Below, piece by piece: positions 1-5,880 of a stretch of 6,869 nucleotides of DNA. The position numbers and the translations under genes were made by a program. Within the stretch, counting starts at the first letter, position 1; each line of letters opens with the position of its first letter. The notes beneath the pieces are model-generated. The model worked only from the letters and a program-made list of their open reading frames with translations, had not been told where the DNA came from and searched no databases. Source of the DNA: Ferroglobus sp. (lineage in GTDB: Archaea > Halobacteriota > Archaeoglobi > Archaeoglobales > Archaeoglobaceae); the NCBI GenBank assembly GCA_015520115.1, contig WAQS01000165.1, forward strand, positions 1-6,869. The letters run 5' to 3'.

Positions 1-1968
1 CTATGGGACATGGCTAAAGTTCAGAAAAGCGGAGGGGGTACTGGATTTAGCTTTTCGAGAATCAGACCTAAAGGAGACATCGTTAAGTCTACCAAAGGGG
101 TAGCTTCCGGACCGGTAAGCTTCATGAAAATCTTCGACGCCGCTACTGAGCAAATAAAGCAGGGTGGTAGGAGAAGAGGAGCGAACATGGGAGTTTTAAG
201 CGTTCACCATCCGGACATAGAGGAGTTCATCACCGCTAAATGGGAGGAAGGTGTGCTGAGGAACTTCAACATAAGCGTGGCTGTGACTGACAAATTCATG
301 GAAGCGCTGAAAAATGACGAGGACTACGAGCTTATCAATCCGAGAACTGGAGAAGTTGTTAAGAAGGTCTCTGCAAGAAAAATCTTCAACTTAATCGTTG
401 AAGGGGCTTGGAGAAACGGAGAGCCGGGATTGATATTCATAGATGAGATTAACAGATCCAATCCCACCCCGCATGTTGGGATGATCGAAGCAACCAATCC
501 ATGCGGTGAACAGCCGCTTTTGCCCTACGAATCCTGCAACCTTGGAAGCATTAATCTTTCAAAATTCGTGGACGAAAAGAAGGGAGACTTTGACTGGGAG
601 AGGTTGAAGGAAGTTGTGCACATAGCCACGAGATTCCTTGATAATGTGATCGATGTAAACAGCTATCCCATCCCGGAAATAGAGAAAATGACGAAGGCTA
701 ATAGAAAAATTGGACTCGGAGTGATGGGGTGGGCTGACGCACTCTTCAAGCTGAAGATACCTTACGATAGTGAAGAAGCGATACAGCTGGCTGAAAGAGT
801 AATGAAGTTCATTCAGGAGGAATCTCACAAAGCCTCCCAAATGCTTGCAGAAGAAAGGGGCGTTTTCCCCAACTGGAAAGGAAGCGTGTGGGAGAAGAGA
901 GGGATAAAAATTAGGAACGCTACAACCACCACCATCGCCCCAACGGGGACGATAAGCATTATAGCCGGTTGCAGCAGTGGTATAGAGCCGGTCTTCGCCT
1001 TAGCTTACAAGAGAACGAACATTCTTGATGGAGAAGAGTTCTTCGAGATAAACCCGATATTTGAAAGAACGCTGAAAGAGATCGGTCTTTATAGGGAGGA
1101 TATAATCGAGAGGGTGGCTGAAGAGGGAAGCATTCAGAGAATTGGAGAGATTCCCGGAGCTGTGAGGAGAGTATTCAAATGCGCTTTGGACATCCCAGCT
1201 GAGTGGCACGTTAGAATGCAGGCAGCTTTTCAGAAGTACACTGACAATGCCGTGAGCAAGACTATAAACCTTCCTAACCATGCGACGAAAGCTGATGTGG
1301 AAAAAGCTTTCCTTCTCGCCTACGAGCTTAAGTGCAAGGGAATTACGGTTTATAGAGACGGAAGCAGAGAGGAGCAAGTGTTGAGAATTAAGAAGACTGA
1401 GGAAGAGAAAAAGAAGAAGGAAAAGGAGGCTAAAGTTAGACCGCCAGCCAGATACATAGAGCCGAGACCGAGACCGAGAATAACGAAGGGCGTTACGATA
1501 GAGACGAAAACCGGATGTGGAAGCCTTTACGTTACAATAAACGAAGACGAGTACGGAATAGCTGAAGTCTTTGTTCAGCTTGGGAAGAGTGGTGGATGCG
1601 CAGCTTCTCAAACGGAAGCTATTGGAAGGCTCTTAAGCATAGCTTTGAGGAGCTGGGTAAGTCCGGAAGCTCTGATAAGACAGCTGAAGGGAATTAGGTG
1701 TCCTTCGGTTGGCTTCGACAACGGAGAGATTATAACGAGCTGTGCCGACGGAGTTGCCAAGGTTTTGGAGAAGCATCTTAAAGGTGAGTACAAGAAGATA
1801 AAGCTTGAAGTGAAAGGGGTGAAACCTCTAACGGAGTTCACTGAAGAAGCTGAAGAAGAGCCAAGAACGAAGCTGATAGGAGGGGTATGTCCAGAATGCG
1901 GTAACGTTCTTGAGTACGGAGAGGGCTGTATGACGTGCAGAATGTGTGGATTTACGAGATGTGGCTAA
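1..1968 (+). CDS. nrdJ: Adenosylcobalamin-dependent (class II) ribonucleotide reductase, 5' end outside window
   Basis: The enzyme reduces ribonucleotides to deoxyribonucleotides in the cytosol using an adenosylcobalamin-generated thiyl radical. The reading frame is open from base 1 (L-W-D before the ATG at 10), and the protein begins inside the conserved SGGGTGFSFSRIRPKG block, so the true start and the N-terminal redox cysteine lie upstream. Numbering from that ATG, N163-P-C165-G-E167 is the catalytic Asn/Cys/Glu set, with C165 the thiyl-radical cysteine; C176 in ESCNLGSINL is the expected redox partner 11 residues on. P311-T-G-T314 is the phosphate-binding loop. A Lys/Glu- then Pro/Arg-rich linker (about 461-493) leads to a TSCPD domain (about 495-595, GCGSLYVTIN, SGGCAASQTEAIGRL). 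The tail from 627 carries six cysteines (CPECG...CMTCRMCGFTRCG), the usual C-terminal redox/zinc-ribbon segment. No intein or frameshift is seen in this part. The stop TAA (1966-1968) overlaps the convergent lrp stop. Confidence 0.96.
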   Translation, partial: LWDMAKVQKSGGGTGFSFSRIRPKGDIVKSTKGVASGPVSFMKIFDAATEQIKQGGRRRGANMGVLSVHHPDIEEFITAKWEEGVLRNFNISVAVTDKFMEALKNDEDYELINPRTGEVVKKVSARKIFNLIVEGAWRNGEPGLIFIDEINRSNPTPHVGMIEATNPCGEQPLLPYESCNLGSINLSKFVDEKKGDFDWERLKEVVHIATRFLDNVIDVNSYPIPEIEKMTKANRKIGLGVMGWADALFKLKIPYDSEEAIQLAERVMKFIQEESHKASQMLAEERGVFPNWKGSVWEKRGIKIRNATTTTIAPTGTISIIAGCSSGIEPVFALAYKRTNILDGEEFFEINPIFERTLKEIGLYREDIIERVAEEGSIQRIGEIPGAVRRVFKCALDIPAEWHVRMQAAFQKYTDNAVSKTINLPNHATKADVEKAFLLAYELKCKGITVYRDGSREEQVLRIKKTEEEKKKKEKEAKVRPPARYIEPRPRPRITKGVTIETKTGCGSLYVTINEDEYGIAEVFVQLGKSGGCAASQTEAIGRLLSIALRSWVSPEALIRQLKGIRCPSVGFDNGEIITSCADGVAKVLEKHLKGEYKKIKLEVKGVKPLTEFTEEAEEEPRTKLIGGVCPECGNVLEYGEGCMTCRMCGFTRCG

Positions 1969-2438
1969 TCCTCCCCCAATAACAACTTTTTTATATCTAT
2001 CAGGTGAGTCTCTTTAACGACATTCAGCACGACCATCGTGTATGTCTTTTTTACGTGTTCCAACCCAGCGATCCTTTTAACGAAGCTGTTCAAACTGTCC
2101 CTGTCTTTGAACTTCGCCACAGCAATAACGTCGAACTCTCCAGTGACATCGTAAACTGCCGTTACGTTCGGCTCCTTTGCAAGGAGGTCTTCCAGTTCAA
2201 CGACATGCCCTCCCTCTGCCGATATTCCAATTACGGCAATTAAGTCAAAACCGAGCTTGGAGTAGTTTATAACGGGTATGAACTTCTCTATTATCCCGAG
2301 TTTTTTCATCTTGTTTATTCGGTTGTAAACCGTAGCTTCAGCAACGCCAAGTTTTTCGGCAATTTCCCTCAAACTTTTTCTTGCATCCTCTTGAAGTTCG
2401 GCAAGTATGAGATAATCAAGTCTGTCGAGTTTTTCCAT
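1965..2438 (-). CDS. Lrp/AsnC family transcriptional regulator
   Basis: A 157-residue protein of normal family length. An N-terminal winged helix-turn-helix spans about residues 4-50 (LDYLILAELQEDARKSLREI, then GVAEATVYNRINKMKKLGII, with the recognition helix around 34-46). A C-terminal RAM (ligand/oligomerisation) domain spans about 65-150, with the conserved turn T99-G-E-F-D103 as in the amino-acid-sensing TGxxD loop. It should act as a dimer or octamer binding DNA and responding to a small molecule, often an amino acid or related acid. The ATG at 2436-2438 sits about 28 bases below a TATA box, so the transcript is probably leaderless. The gene starts 23 bp after the symporter stop on the same strand and could also be read through from that operon, which makes the symporter/ligase genes candidate targets. 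Its stop overlaps the nrdJ stop tail to tail. The effector cannot be told from sequence. Confidence 0.93.
   Translation of the reverse strand: MEKLDRLDYLILAELQEDARKSLREIAEKLGVAEATVYNRINKMKKLGIIEKFIPVINYSKLGFDLIAVIGISAEGGHVVELEDLLAKEPNVTAVYDVTGEFDVIAVAKFKDRDSLNSFVKRIAGLEHVKKTYTMVVLNVVKETHLIDIKKLLLGED
1984..1992 (+). terminator. T-rich termination signal after nrdJ
   Basis: A run of six T (1986-1991) lies 17 bases past the nrdJ stop. Archaeal transcription commonly ends at such U-tracts without a hairpin. The run falls inside the coding region of the convergent lrp gene, so nrdJ mRNA would carry a short antisense overlap with the end of lrp. Position and composition are seen; function is inferred. 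Confidence 0.35.
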
Positions 2439-2460
2439 AGCTTAAGTAAAAAATTTGAAC

Positions 2461-2476
2461 TTTATATTTTTTCCGA
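2461..2476 (-). promoter_or_regulatory. TATA/BRE promoter of the lrp gene, inside the symporter 3' end
   Basis: On the - strand an A-rich stretch runs into AAATATAAAG, preceded by a G/A-rich BRE-like segment, centred about 28 bases upstream of the lrp ATG. That spacing places transcription initiation at or next to the ATG. The symporter stop TAA (2464-2462) is part of this TATA box, so the last symporter codons and the lrp promoter share the same bases. Confidence 0.6.
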
Positions 2477-3874
2477 AAGGACGAATACAACAGCTGAGGC
2501 AATCAATCCCGGGATAACCGGATAGATCCAGTAAACCCTGTAGAATAGCATGTACCAGGCTACCGATGTTATTAAGGCTGAAACCATCGCCAAGACCACG
2601 CTCCTTGGTTTTGAATTGAGATATAAAGCTGCTAAAAGCGGTACGAGGAATGTAGCTGTTATAACGGAAAAGCTAACTCCGACTATTGCAACGATAACGT
2701 CTGGCGGATTTACGGCGATTATTAGAGGTATTAAGGCGAAAAGGACGACGAGTGCCCTTGTGAGAGCGAGGCTGTCTTTCTTAATTATATCCCTCGCAAA
2801 AGATGTAGCCATCATGTGGAGGAGGGAATTTATCGTCGACATCGCCGCAGCTATTATTGCTGTTAAAAGCAAAGCGTTTATTCCGGCTGGAAAAAGCTTC
2901 ATAGCTATGTAGGGAACTATCAAGTCCGGATTCTTTAGAAACTTCAGACTCTCTTCTTTGGGAATGATTAACCAAGCAAATGGTCCTATACTGAAAACGC
3001 ATATCGCAAATATCCCCACTATAATCGGAGTCAGTAGCATTCCCTTGTGGATAACTCTTTGATCTCTTGCTGCTACGAATCTGACAACAAGCTGCGGGCT
3101 TGAGAGTTGAGCGATGCTTATAGCAAAAGTTAAGCTGAGGATAAACGGTAGAACCATACCAGCTTTCATTACCGGCGGTGGGGCGAGCTTTCCTATCTCA
3201 AACAGTAACTCTCCGCTCCCGGCAAACGTTTCCGCAGCTTTCAGCTTTTCTATAGCTTCCAATCCCCCTAAGGTTATCATGAGGGTTGTGAAAAGAGCAA
3301 CTCCGCCAAGGAAAGTTAGTATGCCTTGAATTAAATCGGTGACGACGACAGCCCTAAATCCCCCGAGGGCTGTGTAAAAAACGACGATTAAAGCAGTTAT
3401 TATCAACCCTTCTGCATAGCTTATGTTCATCATGACCTGAAGGAGATTCCCTGCTCCCTTGTAAATCGAGACCATGTAGAAGGAGAAGAAGACTATTATC
3501 GTGAAGGCTGAGATTACTCTCGCAGCCTCGCCGTACTTTGCTCCGAAAATTTCTGGAATCGTTAGGACTCCGTGTTTGTCGGCTATCTCCTTAAGCTTTG
3601 GAGCGATTAAGATCCAAGCGAGAATTGCAAAGAGAATATGAAAGAACGTTAGAAAGGCTGACCACTGGAATCCGGCAATGTAGCCAAATCCTCCACCTCC
3701 AAGGAAAGCAGCGGTTGAGAAATACGTGGCGAAGAAGGAGAAGCTTACGAGGAAAACTCCAAGCTGTTTTCCGGCTAAGTAATAATCGAGAGTTCCCTTG
3801 GTCTTTCTGTACTCCACAAGTCCTATAACGAACATCAGGATTAAATATAAGGCAAAAATTACCTCTATTATCAA
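2462..3874 (-). CDS. Sodium:solute symporter (SSS family, PutP/PanF-like)
   Basis: A 470-residue polytopic membrane protein with about 12-13 hydrophobic helices, the usual SSS size. It should import a solute with Na+ across the cytoplasmic membrane. Diagnostic segments are the N-terminal YYLAGKQLG...SFFATYFSTAAFLG (residues 31-59, core helix 1 region), the family signature GGFRAVVVTDLIQG (171-184), QLVVRFVAARD (261-271), and AAAMSTINSLLHMMATSFARD (342-362), where S346/T347 match the Ser/Thr pair of the Na2 sodium site in PutP-type carriers. The start is TTG at 3874-3872, supported by an AGGAGG ribosome-binding site 8 bases upstream and by a TTGA overlap with the stop of the upstream 26-codon gene. 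It lies in an operon with a PaaK-like ligase, so an aromatic or other organic acid is the inferred substrate. Proline, pantothenate or acetate cannot be excluded from the sequence alone. Confidence 0.93.
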   Translation of the reverse strand: MIIEVIFALYLILMFVIGLVEYRKTKGTLDYYLAGKQLGVFLVSFSFFATYFSTAAFLGGGGFGYIAGFQWSAFLTFFHILFAILAWILIAPKLKEIADKHGVLTIPEIFGAKYGEAARVISAFTIIVFFSFYMVSIYKGAGNLLQVMMNISYAEGLIITALIVVFYTALGGFRAVVVTDLIQGILTFLGGVALFTTLMITLGGLEAIEKLKAAETFAGSGELLFEIGKLAPPPVMKAGMVLPFILSLTFAISIAQLSSPQLVVRFVAARDQRVIHKGMLLTPIIVGIFAICVFSIGPFAWLIIPKEESLKFLKNPDLIVPYIAMKLFPAGINALLLTAIIAAAMSTINSLLHMMATSFARDIIKKDSLALTRALVVLFALIPLIIAVNPPDVIVAIVGVSFSVITATFLVPLLAALYLNSKPRSVVLAMVSALITSVAWYMLFYRVYWIYPVIPGLIASAVVFVLSEKI

Positions 3875-3951
3875 ACTTTCATCCTCCTTGCGATGAGAAC
3901 TCCGGCTATCATTAAAATAACGCTCAAAACGTAGAGAAATCCTAAAATCAT
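3871..3951 (-). CDS. 26-residue single-helix membrane protein, probable symporter accessory subunit
   Basis: The tiny gene reads M-I-L-G-F-L-Y-V-L-S-V-I-L-M-I-A-G-V-L-I then A-R-R-M-K-V and stop. It has one uninterrupted hydrophobic helix of about 20 residues and a positively charged tail, which by the positive-inside rule puts the C-terminus in the cytoplasm. Its ATG overlaps the ligase stop (ATGA, 3951-3948) and its TGA overlaps the symporter TTG start (TTGA, 3874-3871). A GGTGAGG-type ribosome-binding site precedes the ATG. Two exact 4-bp couplings and an uninterrupted helix are hard to explain by chance. SSS carriers are often encoded next to small membrane proteins, and short single-helix 'symporter small accessory proteins' are a recognised class in databases; membership here is inferred. 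Likely roles are assembly, stability or regulation of the adjacent carrier. The alternative is a translational bridge with no protein function. Confidence 0.75.
   Translation of the reverse strand: MILGFLYVLSVILMIAGVLIARRMKV
3883..3888 (-). promoter_or_regulatory. Ribosome-binding site AGGAGG for the symporter
   Basis: A strong Shine-Dalgarno sequence lies 8 bases before the TTG at 3874, within the two Arg codons of the small upstream gene. It settles the non-ATG start and implies translational coupling with the 26-codon gene. Confidence 0.8.
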
Positions 3952-5204
3952 ACCCTCACCAACCTTTTAGCTTTACCTTCAAACCTCTCGATCTTTCCAG
4001 TTCCAACTCTGACAACTTCCGGCTGAAATCCAAGAAACTCTCGAATGTCCCTCGAAATTTCCCCGCTGAAGTCCTTCTCTGATTCGTAAACGATCCTTAT
4101 CTTTCCATTACCGACCTCTATTTTGTAGTGGAGGATTCCGTAGTTCGCTAAAATCCTCTCGATATCGCTCGGATAGAACTTCGCTCCTTTGTATATCACC
4201 ATGTCGTCGACCCTTCCTCTAATCCTTTTGATTTTCATGTGCTCTATTCCGCACTCGCAATCAATTCCAAGAGCTTCGCTCACCTCACCGCTTCTGTACC
4301 TTATTAAGGGCATAGCTTCTCTATTGAGGGATGTGTATACGATCTCCCCTTCCTCTCCTTCTTCCAACACTTCCCCAGTCTCAGGATCTATTACTTCCAC
4401 GATGTATTGATCTTCCCACATGTGCAAACCGCTCCTTTCTGGGCATTCGAAACCTACCGTACCGACTCCACCCATCTCCGTCAATCCGGGTATGTCGTAT
4501 GTTCTTGCGTCGAAGATCCTTTCTATCTCTCTCCTCATCTCATCGCTCCATGGTTCAGCTCCAAGAATGAGCTTTTTAACCGGCAATTCAGCCACATCGA
4601 TCCCCATTTCATTTGCGACTTCCGCAATTCTCAGAGGGTAGCTTGCGGTGGCGCAAAGGACGGTTGTACCGAAATCTTTCATGAATCTTACCTGATTTCT
4701 CGTATTTCCCGGGCCTATTGGAATTACGAAGGCGTTTATAGCATCGGCAGCAAAGTGAAAACCAAATCCCCCGTTCCACAAACCGAAGGCTGGAGTTATC
4801 TGAATAACGTCCTCGCTCGTTATTCCAGCTAAGTAAAACGCTCTTAGCATCATTTCTTTCCACTGTTCAACGTCCTTTCTTGTGTAGGGAATTATCACCG
4901 GCTGTCCAGTAGTTCCCCCGCTCATCTGGATTCTTACGATCTCCTCCTTAGGAACAGCCGCAGCTTTCAGTGGGTAGCTCTCTCTTAACTCCTGCTTAGT
5001 CGTGAACGGAAGTTTCTTGATGTCGTTCACCGTTTTAATCTTGTCAATATCCACTTTGGCTTCTCTAAACTTTTTTCTATACAGTGGCGATCTCCAGAAA
5101 GCGTATTTAACGATAGCCCTAAACCTCTTGTTTTTCAGCTCCTCAATTTCTTTTCTTCTCATGTACACTCCACGTTTCGCTTCCCTGTACACGTCTTCGA
5201 TCAT
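3948..5204 (-). CDS. Phenylacetate-CoA ligase (PaaK) family AMP-dependent aryl-CoA ligase
   Basis: A cytosolic adenylate-forming enzyme of 418 residues, the usual PaaK length. It activates a carboxylic acid, typically phenylacetate or another aryl acid, to its CoA thioester via an acyl-AMP. Residues from the ATG at 5204: ATP/phosphate loop MSGGTTGQP (94-102), YDIPGLTE (A5-like, 236-243), GEIVYTSLNREAMPLIRYRS (286-305) leading to the A7 site, CECG (316-319), IRGRVDDMVIYKG hinge (328-340), and the C-terminal ERFEGKAKR (406-414) with the catalytic-lysine region. The A7 motif reads RYRSGE where the family normally has RYRTxD, so the ribose-binding Asp is a Glu. An in-frame TTG at 5219 would add five residues, but the TATA box at 5227-5234 predicts transcription starting at about 5204, so the ATG is preferred. 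The gene is first in an operon with the small membrane protein and the symporter. The exact substrate is unknown. Confidence 0.9.
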   Translation of the reverse strand: MIEDVYREAKRGVYMRRKEIEELKNKRFRAIVKYAFWRSPLYRKKFREAKVDIDKIKTVNDIKKLPFTTKQELRESYPLKAAAVPKEEIVRIQMSGGTTGQPVIIPYTRKDVEQWKEMMLRAFYLAGITSEDVIQITPAFGLWNGGFGFHFAADAINAFVIPIGPGNTRNQVRFMKDFGTTVLCATASYPLRIAEVANEMGIDVAELPVKKLILGAEPWSDEMRREIERIFDARTYDIPGLTEMGGVGTVGFECPERSGLHMWEDQYIVEVIDPETGEVLEEGEEGEIVYTSLNREAMPLIRYRSGEVSEALGIDCECGIEHMKIKRIRGRVDDMVIYKGAKFYPSDIERILANYGILHYKIEVGNGKIRIVYESEKDFSGEISRDIREFLGFQPEVVRVGTGKIERFEGKAKRLVRV

Positions 5205-5225
5205 TGAGAGCGAGTTCAATCTTGA

Positions 5226-5241
5226 GTATATAAACTTTTCT
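5226..5241 (-). promoter_or_regulatory. TATA/BRE promoter of the ligase-symporter operon
   Basis: On the - strand AGAAAAG (BRE-like) is followed by TTTATATA (5234-5227), a near-perfect archaeal TATA box. Its centre is about 26-27 bases above the ATG at 5204, implying a leaderless transcript. The TTG at 5219 would lie upstream of the predicted transcription start. Confidence 0.7.
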
Positions 5242-5300
5242 CAAATTAGGGGAATTGTCCTGTAATCTGGGATCGAGTTCTTGTAGCTGTAGCGTAACCT

Positions 5301-5314
5301 TCATAAACATATTA
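5301..5314 (+). promoter_or_regulatory. Probable TATA box of the tRNA-Gln gene
   Basis: An AT-rich CATAAACATATT element lies about 25-30 bases upstream of the mature tRNA 5' end, where an archaeal TATA box for a tRNA transcript with little leader would be. It is weaker than the boxes for the protein genes, and no other candidate is better placed. Confidence 0.45.
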
Positions 5315-5332
5315 CGAACAAGAAGTGTTTGA

Positions 5333-5405
5333 AGCCCCGTAGGGTAGTGGTCAATCCTGCGGGACTCTGGATCCCGCGACCCCGGTTCGAATCCGGGCGG
5401 GGCTA
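5333..5405 (+). tRNA. tRNA-Gln (anticodon CUG)
   Basis: A 73-nt cloverleaf that reads CAG codons. The acceptor stem AGCCCCG (5333-5339) pairs with CGGGGCT (5398-5404), and the discriminator is A5405. The anticodon stem CGGGA/TCCCG (5360-5364, 5372-5376) encloses loop CTCTGGA, with anticodon CTG at 5367-5369 and U33 in place. The T arm is CCCGG-TTCGAAT-CCGGG. The D stem is short, with G10-U25 and U13-U22 appositions as I recall for archaeal tRNA-Gln. CCA is not encoded and there is no intron. The gene sits divergently upstream of the ligase operon and is the last conserved gene before decayed accessory DNA. In archaea, tRNA-Gln is normally charged with Glu and then amidated by GatDE; that is family knowledge, not seen here. 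Confidence 0.95.
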
Positions 5406-5413
5406 CTTTTATT
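5406..5413 (+). terminator. Short T-tract downstream of tRNA-Gln
   Basis: CTTTTATT follows the discriminator base directly. A second T5 run is at 5426-5430. Either could end the tRNA transcript in the usual archaeal U-tract manner. This is a weak signal. Confidence 0.3.
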
Positions 5414-5437
5414 CAACAAATGCGCTTTTTGCATTAT

Positions 5438-5563
5438 CTAATCTCCTTCATCGTAATCCTCCAAAGGCTCTAAGCGACCTTCCTTGATTAGCTCCAAAAC
5501 GATTGCATGAGCAACCTCGTAAGGAATCTGAAGATTTTCCGAAATCTTTAGTGGTGTTATAAT
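5438..5563 (-). pseudogene. 41-codon C-terminal gene fragment without a start codon
   Basis: Between an in-frame TAA (5566-5564) and the stop TAG (5440-5438) the - strand encodes 41 residues, I-I-T-P-L-K-I-S-E-N-L-Q-I-P-Y-E-V-A-H-A followed by a helix with IVLELIKEGRLEP and an acidic end DYDEGD. It looks like real, soluble, charged protein sequence, but no ATG, GTG or TTG is in frame near its beginning. The block ISENLQIPYEVAHAIVLELI resembles a small helical or winged-helix DNA-binding segment, though I cannot name the family. The likeliest reading is the surviving 3' end of a gene cut at about 5564. Initiation at the ATT or ATA codon would be the only way for it to be intact. It lies 32 bp from the tRNA gene, at the edge of the decayed region. 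Confidence 0.4.
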
Positions 5564-5586
5564 TTAACATTTGGCTTTATGCATGT

Positions 5587-5615
5587 AACTATTTCAAACT
5601 ATCGTAAACTATCGT
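5587..5615. repeat. Three AACTAT iterons at exact 10-bp spacing
   Basis: AACTAT occurs at 5587, 5597 and 5607. The last two are part of a perfect 10-bp tandem repeat, AAACTATCGT (5596-5605 and 5606-5615). One helical-turn spacing would place three identical half-sites on the same DNA face. The array lies about 80-105 bp upstream of the small ORF at 5693 and directly abuts a palindrome, so it could be a binding site for an antitoxin-type or other repressor. No function is proven. Confidence 0.6.
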
Positions 5616-5630
5616 TCCATTGATTGGAAC
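5614..5630. promoter_or_regulatory. Palindrome GTTCCA-N5-TGGAAC, candidate operator
   Basis: A perfect 6-bp inverted repeat with a 5-bp centre (TTGAT) begins at the end of the iteron array. Arm length and spacing suit a dimeric DNA-binding protein better than an RNA terminator, as no T-tract follows. It is about 63 bp upstream of the ATG at 5693. Confidence 0.4.
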
Positions 5631-5692
5631 ATTTCCAGATTGCAGAGAAGTCTTAAGTTTCGAGGTTAAAGCTCCCTTTTTGGGGTGGTTAA

Positions 5693-5824
5693 ATGGATTA
5701 CCGTTTCCGTAAAATTGAAATGGGGGAAGACTTAGCGATGGAGTTTTGGGAAATTTTGACGTATTTGCTGCTGCAGGAAAGAGTTAAGAAAGCTATTGAA
5801 GAAGATGCAGAGCGGATGAATTAG
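5693..5824 (+). CDS. 43-residue hypothetical protein (possible gene remnant)
   Basis: The ATG at 5693 is preceded by a G-rich GGGGTGGTT ribosome-binding sequence. The product starts MDYRFRKIEMGEDLAMEFWE, continues with ILTYLLLQERVKKAIEEDAE and ends RMN. It looks like one or two amphipathic helices and is not clearly membrane-spanning. I do not recognise a family. The stop may be a frameshift artefact: restoring one base near 5812 (GAG-CGG to GAG-GCG) joins the frame to an open stretch (DELAILNKFSKVLNFLN) that continues in the frame of the antitoxin at 5881. So this could be the front of a longer broken gene. The codons for VKKAIEE at 5783-5802 recur almost unchanged at 6221-6240. Position just upstream of a RelB-type gene and behind operator-like repeats suggests a toxin-antitoxin or regulatory role, which is inference only. 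Confidence 0.45.
   Translation: MDYRFRKIEMGEDLAMEFWEILTYLLLQERVKKAIEEDAERMN
5783..5802 (+). repeat. Copy 1 of a 20-bp coding repeat
   Basis: This stretch matches 6221-6240 at 19 of 20 bases, in the same codon phase (VKKAIEE here, VKKAVEE there). It lies in the 43-residue ORF. Confidence 0.6.
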
Positions 5825-5845
5825 CTATACTCAACAAGTTTAGCA

Positions 5846-5857
5846 AAGTTTTAAATT
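5846..5857 (+). promoter_or_regulatory. TATA box of the first RelB-type antitoxin
   Basis: AAAGTTTTAAAT, with its TATA-like core TTTTAAAT at 5849-5856, is about 28 bases before the ATG at 5881. This is the leaderless arrangement seen for lrp and the ligase in this window. A GCAAAG stretch just upstream can serve as BRE. Confidence 0.45.
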
Positions 5858-5880
5858 TTCTTAATACAGATAAACGCTTA

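Noticed and set aside
10..12. ATG at 10 as the true start of nrdJ
   Set aside because: The frame is open to base 1 and the protein begins in the middle of a conserved block, so the gene is cut by the window edge.
1387..1486. Lys/Glu- and Pro/Arg-rich stretch as an inserted element or intein scar in nrdJ
   Set aside because: The reading frame is uninterrupted and the position matches a flexible linker before the TSCPD domain; no intein splice motifs are seen.
1000..1841. Long - strand open frames inside nrdJ
   Set aside because: They are shadows of a strongly conserved + strand gene, with Ser/Leu-rich nonsense translations and no start signals.
4407..4832. 141-codon + strand frame opposite the ligase
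   Set aside because: It lies fully within the conserved ligase gene and its translation has no recognisable motif.
5333..5405. tRNA-Gln as an integration site with a second attachment copy in the window
   Set aside because: No partial duplicate of the tRNA 3' end was found between 5406 and 6869, and no integrase gene is present. The hotspot idea rests only on context.
5596..5630. CRISPR-like repeats
   Set aside because: The 10-bp tandem units have no spacers and occur only two to three times, so this is an iteron or operator pattern.
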